From positions 1 through 64,000 of the forward strand of contig NZ_WFLI01000034.1 of the NCBI RefSeq assembly GCF_009208555.1: a stretch of 64,000 bases of DNA, read 5' to 3'. Below are positions 26,566-35,650 of the stretch, in pieces (within the stretch, counting starts at the first letter, position 1; the number at the start of each line of letters is the position of its first letter). The notes beneath the pieces are model-generated. The model searched no databases, was not told the DNA's origin, and saw nothing but the letters and a program-made list of their open reading frames with translations. The stretch is from Janthinobacterium violaceinigrum (GTDB lineage: Bacteria; Pseudomonadota; Gammaproteobacteria; Burkholderiales; Burkholderiaceae_D). A program made the position numbers and the translations under genes.

Positions 26566-27300
26566 ATGAGCACTTCCGCACCGATCTTTACCGACCCGTC
26601 CCGCGTCAAGGATGCCTTGCGCGACGACGGCTATGCCGTCTTGCGCCCGCAGGACGTGGCCGCGCTGGCCGGCTGCCCGCTGGCCGCGCTGCGCGCGCTC
26701 GAACCCAGCTGGAACGCGCTGGCGCTGGACAATTACCTGAAGGATGGCGGCCGCTACCGCCGCCGGCGCCACTCGTGCTTCGTGCAGGATGGCGAGCGCC
26801 TGACGCAGACGGCGCACCGTCCGCACTGGCAACCGGTGGAATACAACGCCCTGCACGGCGGCATGCACCGGCTGTTCGAGCCGGTCGAGCCGTCCGTGGT
26901 CGCGCAGGCGGCCTGGCAGCAGCTGATCCGCGCCCTGGGCGACGCCTGCTCCCAGGTCAAGGGACAGCAGCCGTGGTTCATCGAGGCGCACCAGTTCCGC
27001 ATCGATACGACCGATGGCATCGGCCGCCCCACGCCGGAAGGCGCGCACCGCGACGGCGTCGATTTCGTCGCCGTGCTGCTGATCGGGCGCGAGCAGATCA
27101 AGGGCGGCGAGACGCGCATCTTCGAAGCCAACGGCCCCAACGGCAAGCGCTTTACCCTGACGGAACCGTGGTCGCTGCTGCTGCTCGACGATGCCGCCGT
27201 GATCCATGAATCGACGCCGATCCAGCCCATCGGCGAACATGGCCACCGCGACACGCTCGTGCTCACCTATCGCGCAGGCCAGTTCCAGGGCGAGAATTAA
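26566..27300 (+). CDS. 2OG-Fe dioxygenase family protein (BsmA-like)
   Basis: A 244-residue Fe(II)/2-oxoglutarate oxygenase. It shows HRD in AHRDGVDFVAVLLI and a distal VIHESTPI, with the 2-oxoglutarate-binding Arg expected near RDTLVLTYR. This is the pattern of the dioxygenase family that includes BsmA, a biofilm- and stress-associated protein. ATG 26566 is chosen; ATG 26548 adds six residues and cannot be excluded. No signal peptide. It stands alone between the TonB operon and the kinase gene, in the same direction as both. Confidence 0.75.
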   Translation: MSTSAPIFTDPSRVKDALRDDGYAVLRPQDVAALAGCPLAALRALEPSWNALALDNYLKDGGRYRRRRHSCFVQDGERLTQTAHRPHWQPVEYNALHGGMHRLFEPVEPSVVAQAAWQQLIRALGDACSQVKGQQPWFIEAHQFRIDTTDGIGRPTPEGAHRDGVDFVAVLLIGREQIKGGETRIFEANGPNGKRFTLTEPWSLLLLDDAAVIHESTPIQPIGEHGHRDTLVLTYRAGQFQGEN

Positions 27301-27442
27301 CAAGCGGCCACAGCATTCCCTGTGGCCAAAATAGTTACTTGGAAGTTACTTTTACAGACCTAAATCCGATATAGTCACAGGATGTCGATATTGCGCGCTC
27401 ACCGCGCCCAGCATCACCACACTGAAATTCTAGGAGAGGTCT

Positions 27443-28804
27443 GTGGACTCCAACAACCAAATCAAGCCGGACGAAATCGAGATCCTGATCGTCGAGGATA
27501 GCCCGACCCAGGCGGAGCGCTTGCGCCGCCTAATCCAGTCCCTGCACTACAATGCGCGCGTGGCGGCCAACGGCCAGCTGGCCCTGGCCGCCATCCGCGA
27601 ACGCAAGCCGCACCTGGTGCTGTCCGATATCGTCATGCCTGAAATGAATGGCTACGACCTGTGCCGCGCCATCAAGTCCGACCCGACCCTGCGCGACATT
27701 CCCGTGATCCTCGTCACCTCGCTCAACGACCCGAAGGACATCATCCGCGGCATCGAGTGCGGCGCCGACAATTTCATCCGCAAGCCCTACGCGGAAGACT
27801 ACCTGCTCAACCGCATCAGCCACATGCTGATGAACCAGAAGCTGCGCAAGAACCAGAATGTGGAAATCGGCATCGCCCTGTACCTGGGCGACCAGAAGCA
27901 TTTCATCAATGCGGAGCGCCAGCAAATCCTCGACCTGCTCATCTCCACCTATGAGCAGGCGGTGCAGGTCAACGGCGAACTGCAGGCGCGCGAACGCCAG
28001 GTGATCGAGCTGAACATGCGCCTGGCGCACCATGCGGCCGAACTGGAAACCATCAACCGCGAAATCGCCCTGAAAAACCTGGAGCTGGCCGAGGCCAGCC
28101 GCATGAAGTCGGCCTTCATCGCGAACATGTCGCACGAACTGCGCACGCCCCTCAACGCCATCATCGGGTTTACGGGCGCGCTGCTGATGAAACTGCCTGG
28201 CCCCCTGACGTCCGACCAGGACAAGCAGCTCAACACCATCCGCGCCAGCGCACGCCATCTGCTCTCGCTGATCAACGACATCCTCGACGTGGCCAAGATC
28301 GAGGCGGGCAAGCTGACCCTGTCGATCGAGCCCGTGCACTGCCAGGAACTGATGGCCGAAGTGGCCGACACCCTGCGCCCCCTGGCCCAGCAAAAGGGCC
28401 TGGCCCTGGAAATGGCGCTGGGAGAAGAGGGCCAGCCGCCCGCCATCATCGACACGGACCGCCGCGCGCTGACGCAGATCCTCATCAACCTGCTCAACAA
28501 CGCCATCAAGTTCACGGAACAGGGCACGGTGCGCATCAGCCTTGCCCAGCGCGAGGAAGACGACGTGCTGGTGACGGAAATGAGCATCGCCGACAGCGGC
28601 GCCGGCATCAAGGAAGAAGACCAGGCCAAGCTGTTCCAGGCCTTCTCGCAGCTCGATTCCACCTCCACGCGCCACGTGGAAGGCGCGGGACTGGGCCTGT
28701 ACCTGTGCCAGAACCTGGCCAACGCCATCGGCGGCGCCCTGTTCTTCAACAGCGACTACGGCTCGGGCAGCACCTTCACGCTGGCCCTGCGCAGCAAAGC
28801 CTGA
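27443..28804 (+). CDS. Response-regulator/histidine-kinase hybrid (receiver at N-terminus)
   Basis: 453 residues from GTG 27443, which has AGGAGAGGT 3 bp upstream. The receiver domain (about 10-130) keeps the acidic pocket (VEDSPT), phospho-acceptor Asp in LSDIVMPEMNG near 66, Thr in VTSLND and Lys in RKPYAE. A coiled-coil linker (ELQARERQVIELNMRL) leads to a HisKA domain with SHELRTPLNAIIGFTG and an HATPase with NNAIKFTEQG, DSGAGI and GAGLGLYLC. There is no membrane segment, so it is cytoplasmic and is phosphorylated by, or competes with, another kinase. A direct repeat GTTACTT (27334 and 27345, 11-bp period) lies in its promoter region. Confidence 0.9.
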   Translation: MDSNNQIKPDEIEILIVEDSPTQAERLRRLIQSLHYNARVAANGQLALAAIRERKPHLVLSDIVMPEMNGYDLCRAIKSDPTLRDIPVILVTSLNDPKDIIRGIECGADNFIRKPYAEDYLLNRISHMLMNQKLRKNQNVEIGIALYLGDQKHFINAERQQILDLLISTYEQAVQVNGELQARERQVIELNMRLAHHAAELETINREIALKNLELAEASRMKSAFIANMSHELRTPLNAIIGFTGALLMKLPGPLTSDQDKQLNTIRASARHLLSLINDILDVAKIEAGKLTLSIEPVHCQELMAEVADTLRPLAQQKGLALEMALGEEGQPPAIIDTDRRALTQILINLLNNAIKFTEQGTVRISLAQREEDDVLVTEMSIADSGAGIKEEDQAKLFQAFSQLDSTSTRHVEGAGLGLYLCQNLANAIGGALFFNSDYGSGSTFTLALRSKA

Positions 28805-28877
28805 TCTTCTGTGCACCGCAACATGAAGTCTGCTTTTTTTACGGCCTGGGAGAGACTGATACCGTAGTTCTACTGTA

Positions 28878-28906
28878 TTGCACCGCACCATTTTTAGCGC
28901 TATAGT
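28878..28906 (+). promoter_or_regulatory. Sigma70-type promoter of a candidate small RNA
   Basis: TTGCAC (28878-28883) and TATAGT (28901-28906) are spaced by 17 bp. The only thing between it and the terminator at 28948-28977 is a short hairpin. Confidence 0.5.
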
Positions 28907-28910
28907 GGAA

Positions 28911-28977
28911 CTGTCTCCTCCAATTCGTTCTCCGAACATTGGATTACGCCCGCGAATACAACCGCGGGCTTTTTTTT
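28911..28977 (+). ncRNA. Candidate ~65-nt small RNA between the hybrid kinase and TetR genes
   Basis: The promoter at 28878-28906 predicts a start near 28911. The transcript would hold a first hairpin (28920-28942: arms CCAAT/ATTGG and GTTC/GAAC, loop TCC) and end in a strong terminator hairpin with eight T. No open reading frame of useful length lies in it. Its distance of 144 bp from the kinase stop argues against a simple 3' UTR, but read-through termination of the kinase gene is the alternative. Confidence 0.42.
28948..28977 (+). terminator. Intrinsic terminator
   Basis: Stem GCCCGCG/CGCGGGC with an 8-nt loop is followed by eight T. It separates the kinase and candidate sRNA from the TetR-RND operon. 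Confidence 0.85.
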
Positions 28978-29009
28978 GCCCGCGTTTTACCGCATCTTCA
29001 TCTTTTCTT

Positions 29010-29031
29010 AACTAAATCAACTGATTTAGTT
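29010..29031. promoter_or_regulatory. Perfect palindrome, candidate TetR operator of the RND operon
   Basis: Ten-base arms AACTAAATCA and TGATTTAGTT are separated by 2 bp, 38 bp before the TetR start. A second smaller dyad, ATATC/GATAT, follows at 29032-29051. This symmetry and position fit autorepression by the TetR product of the whole operon. Confidence 0.7.
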
Positions 29032-29068
29032 ATATCAATCGTTTGAGATATATGATTAAATCTCCGGC

Positions 29069-29791
29069 ATGATTGAAAAAAACATTTCCCACACACCACA
29101 TGCCGACGACGGGCGCAAGCCCCGTTCCGATGGCGAGCAATCGCGCGAGCGGCTGCTGCATAGCGCCATCCGCCTGTTTGCCGAACAGGGCTACGCCAAG
29201 ACCTCCACGCGCGAACTGGCGCAGGCGGCCGGCACGAACGCGGCCGCCATCAGCTACTATTTTGGCGACAAGGCGGGCCTGTACCGCGCCGCCTTCGCCC
29301 AGCAGTCGGCCAACCCGCAAGACAATATCGCCCTGTACGAGCAACCGCATTTCACCCTGCGCCAAAGCCTGGAAGGCTTTTATGCGCAGCTGCTCGCCCC
29401 CATGCAGCAGGGCGAGATCGCGCGCGACTGCATGCGCCTGTGGTGCCGCGAGATGCTCGAGCCGACGGGCCTGTGGGCACGCGAGATCGACCAGAACATC
29501 CGTCCCGAGCACGAAGCGCTCACGCGCGTGCTGGCGCGCCACCTGGGCGCGCCCGACGACAGCGACGACATGCACCGCCTGGCCTTCTCCATCGCCTCGC
29601 TGGCCCTGCAGCATATGGTCGGCGCCGAGGTACTGCACACCCTGCGCCCGCAGCTGCTGGAAACGCCGCGCGCCATCGACACCTGGCTGGCGCGCATGAC
29701 CGACTATGCGCTGGCCATGGCCGACGTGGAACGCCAGCGCCTGGCCCTTTCCCCCTCTACCGCTCAACGACAAGCAGAAGGACAAGCATGA
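29069..29791 (+). CDS. TetR-family regulator (CerR-type, C-terminal DUF1956)
   Basis: 240 residues. The N-terminal HTH is typical (SRERLLHSAIRLFAEQGYAKTSTRELAQAAGTNAAAISYYFGDKAGLYRAAF), and the C-terminal ligand domain resembles the CerR/DUF1956 branch (RDCMRLWCREMLEPTGLW). It is the first gene of the efflux operon rather than divergent from it. Its stop overlaps the start of the outer-membrane factor gene by ATGA, so repressor and pump are made from one message. The palindrome at 29010-29031 is the likely operator, giving negative feedback. Confidence 0.92.
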   Translation: MIEKNISHTPHADDGRKPRSDGEQSRERLLHSAIRLFAEQGYAKTSTRELAQAAGTNAAAISYYFGDKAGLYRAAFAQQSANPQDNIALYEQPHFTLRQSLEGFYAQLLAPMQQGEIARDCMRLWCREMLEPTGLWAREIDQNIRPEHEALTRVLARHLGAPDDSDDMHRLAFSIASLALQHMVGAEVLHTLRPQLLETPRAIDTWLARMTDYALAMADVERQRLALSPSTAQRQAEGQA

Positions 29792-31209
29792 CGACTATTC
29801 GATGCACCGTTCAACGCGCCCTGGCCGCCAGCATCGTGCTGGCGCTGGGTGGCTGCGCCCTGCAGGGGCCGCCCGCGGCGGTGGCGGCCAGCGCGCCCGC
29901 GCAGTGGCAGGCGCCGCTGCCGCATAACGGCAGCCTGACGGACCTGGCCAGCTGGTGGCAGCACCAGGGCGACGGCCTGCTGGTGGAACTGATCGCCGAC
30001 GCGCAGCAGGTCAGCCCCACCATCGCCGCCGCCAGCACGCGCATCGTGCAGGCGCGCGCGGACCGGGTCGCCAGCGGCGCCGCGCTGGCGCCCAAGCTGG
30101 ATGCCACAGGCAGCGTGGTGCGCACCAGCCAGCAGTCGGCGCAGCCCGGCGGCACCACCTCGCAGGCGGCGCTGCAGGCGTCGTGGGAAATCGACGTGTT
30201 TGGCGCCAACCGCGCCACGCGCGATGCGGCGCAGGAGCGCTACGACAGCGCGCGCGCGGGCTGGCATGACGCCCGCGTTTCCGTGGCGGCCGAAGTGGCG
30301 AACCAGTACTACGCCTTGCGCACCTGCCAGCAATTGCAGGCAGTGGCCGAACAGGATGCCGTCTCGCGCCGCGACTCGGCACGCCTGACGGAACTGAGCG
30401 CCGGCGCCGGCTTCCAGCCGCCCGCCAACGCGGCCCTGGCCCGCGCCAGCGCCGCGGAAGGCGCCAGCCGCGCCATCGAGCAGCGCGCCGCCTGCGACGT
30501 GAACGTCAAGGCGCTGGTGGCCCTGTCGGCCATGCCGGAAGCGTCGCTGCGCCAGAAGCTGGCGGCCAGCCCCGCCATCCTGCCCTCGCCCGTGGCGATT
30601 GCCGAACTGCCGGCGCAAACCCTGGGCCAGCGTCCCGACATCTACAGCGCCGAACGCGAAGTGGCGGCCGCCAGCTTCGAAGTGCGCGGCGCGCAGGCGC
30701 AGCGCTATCCGCGCCTGAGCCTGGCCGGTTCCATCGGCAAGGGCAATATCCGCTCCGGCGGCACCAGCATCACGGCCAGCACCTGGAGCATCGGCCCGCT
30801 GGCCGTCAGCCTGCCCATCTTCGACGGCGGCACCCGCCGCGCCCAGGTCGATGCGGCCACGGCGCGCTACGACGAAGCCGTGGTCAAATACCGTGCCGGC
30901 GTGCGCCAGGCCGTGCGCGAAGTGGAAGAAGCACTGGTCAACCTGGCCAGCACGGACGAGCGCAGCGGCCACGCGAAAACGGCGCTGGAAGGCTACCGCG
31001 TGTCGTTTGTCGCCACCGAGGACCGCTACAAGAATGGCCTGGCCAGCCTGATCGAACTGGAAGACGCGCGCCGCACGCGCCTGGCCGCCGAAAACACCGT
31101 GGTGAACCTGGAGCGCGAACGCAGCGTCGCCTGGGTAGCGCTGTACCGCGCCGCCGGCGGCGGCTGGAACAGCAGCAGCGCCAACGCCATCGCCCATAAC
31201 GCCCCCTGA
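29788..31209 (+). CDS. RND-efflux outer-membrane factor, NodT/OprM family lipoprotein
   Basis: 473 residues with lipobox ALGGC. It has two OEP repeats with the usual layout: SWWQHQGDGLLVELIADAQQ at the start of repeat one, and LGQRPDIYSAEREVAAASFEVRGAQAQRYPRLSLAGSIG in repeat two. It overlaps the TetR gene by ATGA and precedes the adaptor and RND genes, so the operon encodes a complete tripartite pump. As a TolC-like trimer it would form the outer-membrane duct. Confidence 0.92.
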   Translation: MTTIRCTVQRALAASIVLALGGCALQGPPAAVAASAPAQWQAPLPHNGSLTDLASWWQHQGDGLLVELIADAQQVSPTIAAASTRIVQARADRVASGAALAPKLDATGSVVRTSQQSAQPGGTTSQAALQASWEIDVFGANRATRDAAQERYDSARAGWHDARVSVAAEVANQYYALRTCQQLQAVAEQDAVSRRDSARLTELSAGAGFQPPANAALARASAAEGASRAIEQRAACDVNVKALVALSAMPEASLRQKLAASPAILPSPVAIAELPAQTLGQRPDIYSAEREVAAASFEVRGAQAQRYPRLSLAGSIGKGNIRSGGTSITASTWSIGPLAVSLPIFDGGTRRAQVDAATARYDEAVVKYRAGVRQAVREVEEALVNLASTDERSGHAKTALEGYRVSFVATEDRYKNGLASLIELEDARRTRLAAENTVVNLERERSVAWVALYRAAGGGWNSSSANAIAHNAP

Positions 31210-31222
31210 CGGATACGACAAC

Positions 31223-32395
31223 ATGAAAAAAATGACCTTGAAACCCATGGCGCTCGCCCTTGCCGCCCTGTGCGTGGTGCTGGGCGCGGGCGTGGCCCTG
31301 TACCCTTCGGCCTCCACGGCGGCCGACGATGCCAAAGACAAGCACGCGGCGCAGAAACCGGCCCTGACCGTCACCACGGCCAAGCCCCAGACGGCCAGCC
31401 TGCCCATCAAGCTCAACGCCAACGGCAACGTGGCCGCCTGGCAGGAAGCCGTCATCGGCAGCGAATCGAACGGCTTGCGCCTCACCGAGGTACGCGTGAA
31501 TGTCGGCGACGTGGTGCGCGCCGGCCAGGTGCTGGCCGTGTTCTCGAACGACACGGTCAATGCCGACGTGGCGCAGGCGAAAGCGGCCGTGCTGGAAGCG
31601 GAAGCAAATGCCCTTGAGGCGGCGGCCAACGCGCAGCGCGCCCGCTCGCTGCAAAGCACGGGCGCCATCAGCGCGCAGCAGATCAGCCAGTACCTGACGG
31701 CCGAACAGACGGCCAACGCGCGCATCGCGTCCGCCAAGGCGCAGTTGGCGTCGCAGCAGCTGCGCCTGAAATACACGCAGGTGGTGGCGCCCGACAGCGG
31801 CATCATCTCTGCGCGCTCGGCCACTGTCGGCTCCGTCGTGGGCGCCGGCACGGAACTGTTCCGCATGATCCGCCAGGGCCGCCTCGAATGGCGCGCCGAA
31901 GTGACGGCCACCGAGCTGCTGAACCTGAAACCGGGCACCCTGGCGCAGGTCAAGGCATCCAACGGTAGCGTTTTGACGGGCAAGGTGCGCATGATCGCCC
32001 CGACCGTCGATCCGCAAACCCGCTCCGCCCTCGTGTACGTGGACCTGCCGGCCAGCAGCGGCAACAATGCGCCATTCAAGGCCGGCATGTACGCCAGCGG
32101 CGAATTTGAACTGGGCACGTCGGGCGCGCTGACGGTTCCGCAGCAGGCGATTGCCGTGCGCGACGGCTTCAGCTACGTCTTCCGCCTGAATGCCGACCAG
32201 CGCGTCAGCCAGATCAAGGTGCAGGCCGGGCGGCGCCTGAGCGACCGCATCGAGATCACGCAAGGCATCACGGCCGATACCACCATCGTCGTCAGCGGCG
32301 CCGGCTTCCTCAATGACGGCGACCTGGTGCGCAATGTGGCCACGCCAACGGCGGCCAAGCCCGCTGCACCGGCCACCGTGGCCGCGAAAAAGTAA
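31223..32395 (+). CDS. RND-efflux periplasmic adaptor (membrane fusion protein)
   Basis: 390 residues with an N-terminal signal/anchor (ALAALCVVLGAGVALYPSAS). HlyD-like order: lipoyl half-motif (GLRLTEVRVNVGDVVRAGQVLAVFS), helical hairpin rich in Ala/Gln (about 120-190), second lipoyl half (YTQVVAPDSGIISARSATVGSVV), beta-barrel and membrane-proximal domains. It lies between the OMF and RND genes (13-bp and 8-bp gaps). It should bridge inner-membrane pump and outer-membrane duct. Confidence 0.92.
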   Translation: MKKMTLKPMALALAALCVVLGAGVALYPSASTAADDAKDKHAAQKPALTVTTAKPQTASLPIKLNANGNVAAWQEAVIGSESNGLRLTEVRVNVGDVVRAGQVLAVFSNDTVNADVAQAKAAVLEAEANALEAAANAQRARSLQSTGAISAQQISQYLTAEQTANARIASAKAQLASQQLRLKYTQVVAPDSGIISARSATVGSVVGAGTELFRMIRQGRLEWRAEVTATELLNLKPGTLAQVKASNGSVLTGKVRMIAPTVDPQTRSALVYVDLPASSGNNAPFKAGMYASGEFELGTSGALTVPQQAIAVRDGFSYVFRLNADQRVSQIKVQAGRRLSDRIEITQGITADTTIVVSGAGFLNDGDLVRNVATPTAAKPAAPATVAAKK

Positions 32396-32403
32396 GGCCA
32401 GCC

Positions 32404-35400
32404 ATGAATTTCTCCTCCCTCTCGATCAAGAATCCGATCCCGGCCATCATGCTGTTCGCGCTGCTGACCCTGGCCGGCTTGCTGGCCTACAAGGCCAATC
32501 CGGTGCAGGATTTCCCCGACATCGAACTGCCCATCGTCACCGTCAGCGCGGTGCTGCCCGGCGCCGCGCCGGCCCAGCTGGAAACGGAAGTGGCGCGCAA
32601 GATCGAAGACTCCGTAGCCACCCTGCAAGGCGTGAAAAACATCTATACCAAGGTGCTCGACGGCGTCGTCACGGTGACCGTCGAATTCATCCTGGAAAAG
32701 CAGATCGCCGAAGCCGTCAACGATGTGCGCGACGCCGTCGCCCGCGTCAAGGCGGACATGCCGGCCGAACTGCGCGACCCCACCGTCACCAAGGCGTCCA
32801 CGGCCGGGCGCGTGGTGCTGACCTTCATCGCCACGGCGAAAGGGGGCGTCGACAATCCGCTCGACGCGCCCGACCTGTCCTGGTTCGTCGACAACACGGT
32901 GGCCAAGCGCCTCTTGACGGTGCCCGGCGTGGGCGCCGTCACCCGCGTGGGCGGCGTCTACCGCGAAATCCAGGTGGAGCTCGACGAAGCGCGCATGGCG
33001 GCGCTGAAAGTGTCGGCGCTCGACGTCTCGCGCCAGCTGCGCCTGGTGCAGCGCGAAGCGCCCGGCGGGCGGGGCGACATCAGCGGCGCCGAGCAATCGG
33101 TGCGCACCATCGCCACCGTCAAGACAGCCGATGAACTGTCGCGCGTGGAAGTACCGCTGCCGGACGGACGCCACGTGCGCCTGGACCAGGTGGCCACCGT
33201 GCGCGACACCATCGCCGAACCGCGCGCGCTGGCCGAGCAGGATGGCAAGACCGTGGTCGCGTTCGAGGTCTTCCGCACCAAGGGGGCCAGCGAAGTGGCC
33301 GTCGCCAAGGGCGCGCGCGAGGCCATCGCCGACCTGCAGAAGGAAAACCCCAGCGTCGTGCTGCAGCAATCGATCGACAATGCCTTCCCCGTCGAGGAAA
33401 ACTTCGACGGCTCGATGGAGCTGCTGTACGAAGGCGCACTGCTGGCCGTGCTGGTGGTGTGGTGGTTCCTGCGCGACTGGCGCGCCACCCTGGTCGCCGC
33501 GGCCGCCCTGCCCCTGTCCGTGATGCCGGCCTTCCTCGGCATCTACTGGTTCGGCTACACGCTCAATACCGTCACCCTGCTGTCGCTGGCGCTGGTGGTC
33601 GGCGTGCTGGTCGACGACGCCATCGTGGAAATCGAAAACATCGAGCGCCATCTGCGCATGGGCAAGTCGCCCATGGAAGCGGCCATGGAAGCGGCCGACG
33701 AAATCGGCATGGCGGTGATCGCCACCACCTTTGCGCTGGTGGCCGTGTTCCTGCCGACGGCCTTCATGAGCGGCATTCCCGGCCTGTTCTTCAAGCAGTT
33801 CGGCTGGACGGCCGTGCTGGCCGTGCTGGCCTCGCTGGTGGTGGCGCGCCTGCTCACGCCGATGATGGCCGCCTACATCCTGAAACCGCTGCCGCACAAG
33901 GAACAACAGGATGGCTGGCTGATGACGCGCTACCTGAAGGTCATGCGCTGGTGCCTGAACCACCGCGGCACCACGGCCATCGCCGCAGCCCTGTTCTTTG
34001 TCGGCGCCATCGCGCTCGTGCCGCTGCTGCCGACGGGTTTCGTGCCGGCCGCCGACCGCGCGCAGACGCAGATCAACCTGGAACTGCCGCCCGGCTCCAC
34101 CCTGGCCGAAACGCAGGCCGTGGCGGCCATGGCACGCGATGCGGCCATGCGCACGCCAGGCATCAAGGGCGTCTTCAGTTCGATTGGCGGCGGTTCCAGC
34201 GGCGACGCCTTCGCTCCCGGCGCAGCGGCCGAGGCGCGCCGCGCCGTGCTGACCCTGACCACCGTGCACCGCACGGAGCGCAAGGAATCGATGGCGGGCC
34301 TGGAAACGCAGCTGCGCCACAAGCTCGATACGATACCGGGCGCGCGCTTCACGGTGGGGCCGCCCGACACGGGCGTCAAGATGCAGCTGGTGCTGCGCTC
34401 GGAAGATCCCGTGGCACTGATGGCGGCGGCACAGAAGGTCGAGCGCGAGCTGCGCGGCCTGAAAGGCATCGGCAACGTCAATTCCAGCGCTTCGCTGGTA
34501 CGCCCGGAGATCATCGTGCGCCCTGATTTTGCCAAGGCGGCAGACCTGGGCGTGACGGCGGCAGCCATCGGCGAGACGGTGCGCGTGGCCACGGCCGGCG
34601 ACTACGACACGGACCTGACGAAGATGAACCTGCCCGAGCGGCAGGTGCCGATCCGCGTCAAGCTGCCCAACAGCGTGCGCGCCGACCTGGCCGCCATCGA
34701 GCGCCTGACCGTGCCGGGCAAGAATGGCCCCGTGCGCCTGGCGAACGTAGCGAGCGTGACGATGGAAAGCGGTCCCGCGCAGATCGACCGCCTGAACCGC
34801 AGCCGCAACGTGACCCTCGACGTGGAACTCGGTTCGCGCACCCTGGGCGAATTGAACGAGGAAGCGCGCGCGCTGCCGTCGATGAAGAATCTGCCGCCGT
34901 CCGTGAAGATCGCCGAACTGGGCGACGCGCAGGAGATGGCCTCGCTGTTCGCCAGCTTTGGCCTGGCCATGCTGATCGGCGTGCTGTGCATCTATTGCGT
35001 GCTGGTGCTGCTGTTCAAGGACTTCATGCAGCCGGTGACCATCCTGGCGGCGCTGCCGCTGTCGATCGGCGGCGCCTTCGTGGCCCTCCTGATCACGGGC
35101 AGCGCCCTGTCGATGCCGTCGATGATCGGCCTGATCATGCTGATGGGGATCGTCACCAAGAACTCGATCCTGCTGGTCGACTATGCGATCCTGGCGCGCC
35201 AGGCCGGCATGAACCGCTTCGATGCGCTGGTCGACGCCTGCCACAAGCGCAGCCGCCCCATCCTGATGACGACGATCGCCATGGGCGCCGGCATGATGCC
35301 GCTGGCGCTGGGCTGGGGCGCCGACCCCAGCTTCCGTTCGCCGATGGCCATCACCGTCATCGGCGGCCTGATCACGTCGACCTTGCTCAGCCTGCTGGTG

Positions 35401-35520
35401 GTGCCGGCCGTGTTCACCTACATCGACGACCTCGAGCACCTGCTCAAGCGCGGCATGGCGAAACTGCGCCGCCACAAGGCGCCCCTGCGGCGCGATGAGC
35501 AGGTGGCGCTGGAAAAATAG
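32404..35520 (+). CDS. RND-family efflux permease
   Basis: 1,038 residues with twelve transmembrane helices and two large periplasmic loops. The TM4 proton-relay pair is present (VVGVLVDDAIVEIENIERHL, Asp-Asp), with GxSxD-like and other HAE1/MdtB-type marks such as IMLMGIVTKNSILLVDYA in TM10. Length is normal. The branch looks like the HAE1/MdtBC-like group rather than the heavy-metal CusA group, since no Met-rich helix is visible. Last gene of the TetR-OMF-MFP-RND operon; the substrate is probably lipophilic compounds, by inference only. Confidence 0.93.
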   Translation: MNFSSLSIKNPIPAIMLFALLTLAGLLAYKANPVQDFPDIELPIVTVSAVLPGAAPAQLETEVARKIEDSVATLQGVKNIYTKVLDGVVTVTVEFILEKQIAEAVNDVRDAVARVKADMPAELRDPTVTKASTAGRVVLTFIATAKGGVDNPLDAPDLSWFVDNTVAKRLLTVPGVGAVTRVGGVYREIQVELDEARMAALKVSALDVSRQLRLVQREAPGGRGDISGAEQSVRTIATVKTADELSRVEVPLPDGRHVRLDQVATVRDTIAEPRALAEQDGKTVVAFEVFRTKGASEVAVAKGAREAIADLQKENPSVVLQQSIDNAFPVEENFDGSMELLYEGALLAVLVVWWFLRDWRATLVAAAALPLSVMPAFLGIYWFGYTLNTVTLLSLALVVGVLVDDAIVEIENIERHLRMGKSPMEAAMEAADEIGMAVIATTFALVAVFLPTAFMSGIPGLFFKQFGWTAVLAVLASLVVARLLTPMMAAYILKPLPHKEQQDGWLMTRYLKVMRWCLNHRGTTAIAAALFFVGAIALVPLLPTGFVPAADRAQTQINLELPPGSTLAETQAVAAMARDAAMRTPGIKGVFSSIGGGSSGDAFAPGAAAEARRAVLTLTTVHRTERKESMAGLETQLRHKLDTIPGARFTVGPPDTGVKMQLVLRSEDPVALMAAAQKVERELRGLKGIGNVNSSASLVRPEIIVRPDFAKAADLGVTAAAIGETVRVATAGDYDTDLTKMNLPERQVPIRVKLPNSVRADLAAIERLTVPGKNGPVRLANVASVTMESGPAQIDRLNRSRNVTLDVELGSRTLGELNEEARALPSMKNLPPSVKIAELGDAQEMASLFASFGLAMLIGVLCIYCVLVLLFKDFMQPVTILAALPLSIGGAFVALLITGSALSMPSMIGLIMLMGIVTKNSILLVDYAILARQAGMNRFDALVDACHKRSRPILMTTIAMGAGMMPLALGWGADPSFRSPMAITVIGGLITSTLLSLLVVPAVFTYIDDLEHLLKRGMAKLRRHKAPLRRDEQVALEK

Positions 35521-35557
35521 CGCCACCGCGGATGGCAAAATCGCCCCCTGCGGGCAA

Positions 35558-35599
35558 GGAAGCGAAGGACCGGCCGGCAGGCCGCGCTCCCTCGCTTCC
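35558..35599. terminator. Long GC-rich hairpin after the RND operon
   Basis: Perfect 8-bp arms GGAAGCGA/TCGCTTCC enclose a GC-rich inner stem. There is no T tract after it, so it could be a Rho-assisted or processing hairpin rather than an intrinsic terminator. Confidence 0.4.
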
Positions 35600-35650
35600 A
35601 TCTATCTGGCATACTGCGCCCATTCTCAATGAACGCAATCTGCCCTGCCT

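Noticed and set aside
27306-27327. Perfect GGCCACAG/CTGTGGCC hairpin after the 2OG-Fe dioxygenase gene
   Set aside because: Not listed as a terminator because it is followed by AAAATAG rather than a T tract. It may still help 3' processing.
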